Below, in pieces: positions 63,519 to 64,000 of a stretch of 64,000 bases of DNA. Under the pieces are notes generated by a model. It was not told the origin of the DNA and searched no databases. It saw only the letters and a program-made list of their open reading frames with translations. Source of the DNA: Marinomonas sp. CT5 (lineage in GTDB: Bacteria; Pseudomonadota; Gammaproteobacteria; Pseudomonadales; Marinomonadaceae). Every line of letters begins with the position of its first letter. Position 1 is the first letter of the stretch. The position numbers were made by a program, and so were the translations under genes. Location of the stretch: the NCBI RefSeq assembly GCF_018336975.1, contig NZ_CP025572.1, forward strand, positions 3,288,884-3,352,883, read 5' to 3'.

Positions 63519-64000
63519 CTAGAAACCAAGACTTGATAGCAAGTCGTCTACTTCGTCTTGACTATTCAGTACTTCAGGGTTGTTTTGTTTATTAATAGCT
63601 GGGCCATGTCCACGAGTGTCATCGTGTTCAGACTCTTTCTCTTGGTGTTCAATTCCTGAGATACTATCAACGCGTCCAGCAACAGCAACAAGATGCACAA
63701 GTTTTTCTTCTACATCTCGAATTAAATCATTCACTCTAGCGATCACTTGACCTGTAAGGTCTTGGTACCCTTGCTCTAGAAGAATTGTGTTGAGGTTTGA
63801 ATGCAAGGTGGTAGCGCTGTCATCGGCATATGCCAAGAAGACATCAATACGTTTATATAAGTCTCGAAACTCTTGTGGTGTTAAATCCCTCTGAATTAAG
63901 CGGCTCCAATCTTTTCTTAGCTCTCTTGCTTGGCTTTGAAGTTCGCTAGCAACAGGTACGCTACCATCGACCATATCCATGGTTTTATTAGCAGCGGAGT
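63519..64000 (-). CDS. cheZ: CheY-P phosphatase CheZ (5' end outside the window)
   Basis: The visible C-terminal 160 residues include EQGYQDLTGQVIARVNDLI, which carries the catalytic glutamine of CheZ, and end SQDEVDDLLSSLGF, the conserved CheY-binding tail. The frame stays open to the window edge (AANKTMDM), so the N-terminal part lies beyond it. It dephosphorylates CheY-P. It is 12 bases upstream of cheA. Confidence 0.93.
   Translation of the reverse strand, partial: SAANKTMDMVDGSVPVASELQSQARELRKDWSRLIQRDLTPQEFRDLYKRIDVFLAYADDSATTLHSNLNTILLEQGYQDLTGQVIARVNDLIRDVEEKLVHLVAVAGRVDSISGIEHQEKESEHDDTRGHGPAINKQNNPEVLNSQDEVDDLLSSLGF

Overview
The window looks like a stretch of chromosome from a marine gammaproteobacterium of the Oceanospirillales, most likely Marinomonas or a close relative. 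This is inferred from a LodA/LodB-type quinoprotein oxidase pair (a family first characterised in Marinomonas mediterranea), from the cheZ-cheA-cheB-motC-motD-parA-cheW-cheW-DUF2802 order next to a ccmABCDEFGHI cluster (an order shared with pseudomonads and relatives), and from the AT-rich intergenic DNA. No rRNA, tRNA or CRISPR array was seen.

Region by region: (1) 0.4-7.5 kb is accessory metabolism: a membrane-anchored alpha/beta-hydrolase fused to a polytopic membrane domain, a LodA-like cysteine-tryptophylquinone oxidase with its LodB-like flavoprotein, a broken RibD-C/DHFR-like gene carrying an ACAG repeat, and an APC-like transporter. (2) 7.9-11.8 kb holds a NarX/NarL-type two-component system followed by an unrecognised lipoprotein. 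(3) 12.0-17.5 kb is a decayed accessory island: a methyltransferase, the 5' stump of a REP-associated (RAYT) transposase, copies of a REP-like repeat, and six small orphan genes. Several of the orphan genes look like immunity genes of polymorphic toxin systems, and some are preceded by the last codons of vanished toxin genes. (4) 17.6-26.3 kb is one tight minus-strand corrin operon (chlID-like, cobB, cbiD, cobK, cbiC/cobH, cobL, cobI, cbiG). It mixes genes usually labelled early-cobalt and late-cobalt and sits behind a nested palindrome. (5) 26.5-43.9 kb is mixed housekeeping: yitT, three LysR regulators including metR, gloA2, a 2-Cys peroxiredoxin, grxD, argF, rstAB, rluB, yciO, rnm, yciB, yciI, a SelW-like protein, a cyclophilin, mnmC, cysE and yheU. 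(6) 43.9-47.1 kb carries ligA and zipA. (7) 47.1-53.8 kb is the complete cytochrome c maturation operon ccmABCDEFGHI, including the small ccmD. (8) 54.0-64.0 kb is flagellar and chemotaxis DNA: a FliK-like and a FlhB-C-like pair on the plus strand, facing a minus-strand operon from cheZ (cut by the window edge) through cheA, cheB, motC, motD, parA, two cheW-type genes and a DUF2802 gene.

The parts that deserve most attention are the REP-delimited toxin-tail/immunity array, the Tat-like leader on the LodA-type oxidase, four repeats in CheA that resemble the CheY-binding tail of CheZ, a pure 6-bp repeat coding an (EP)n linker in a CheW-like coupling protein, and the nested palindrome in front of the corrin operon. 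All assignments come from reading sequence and motifs; no database search was possible.
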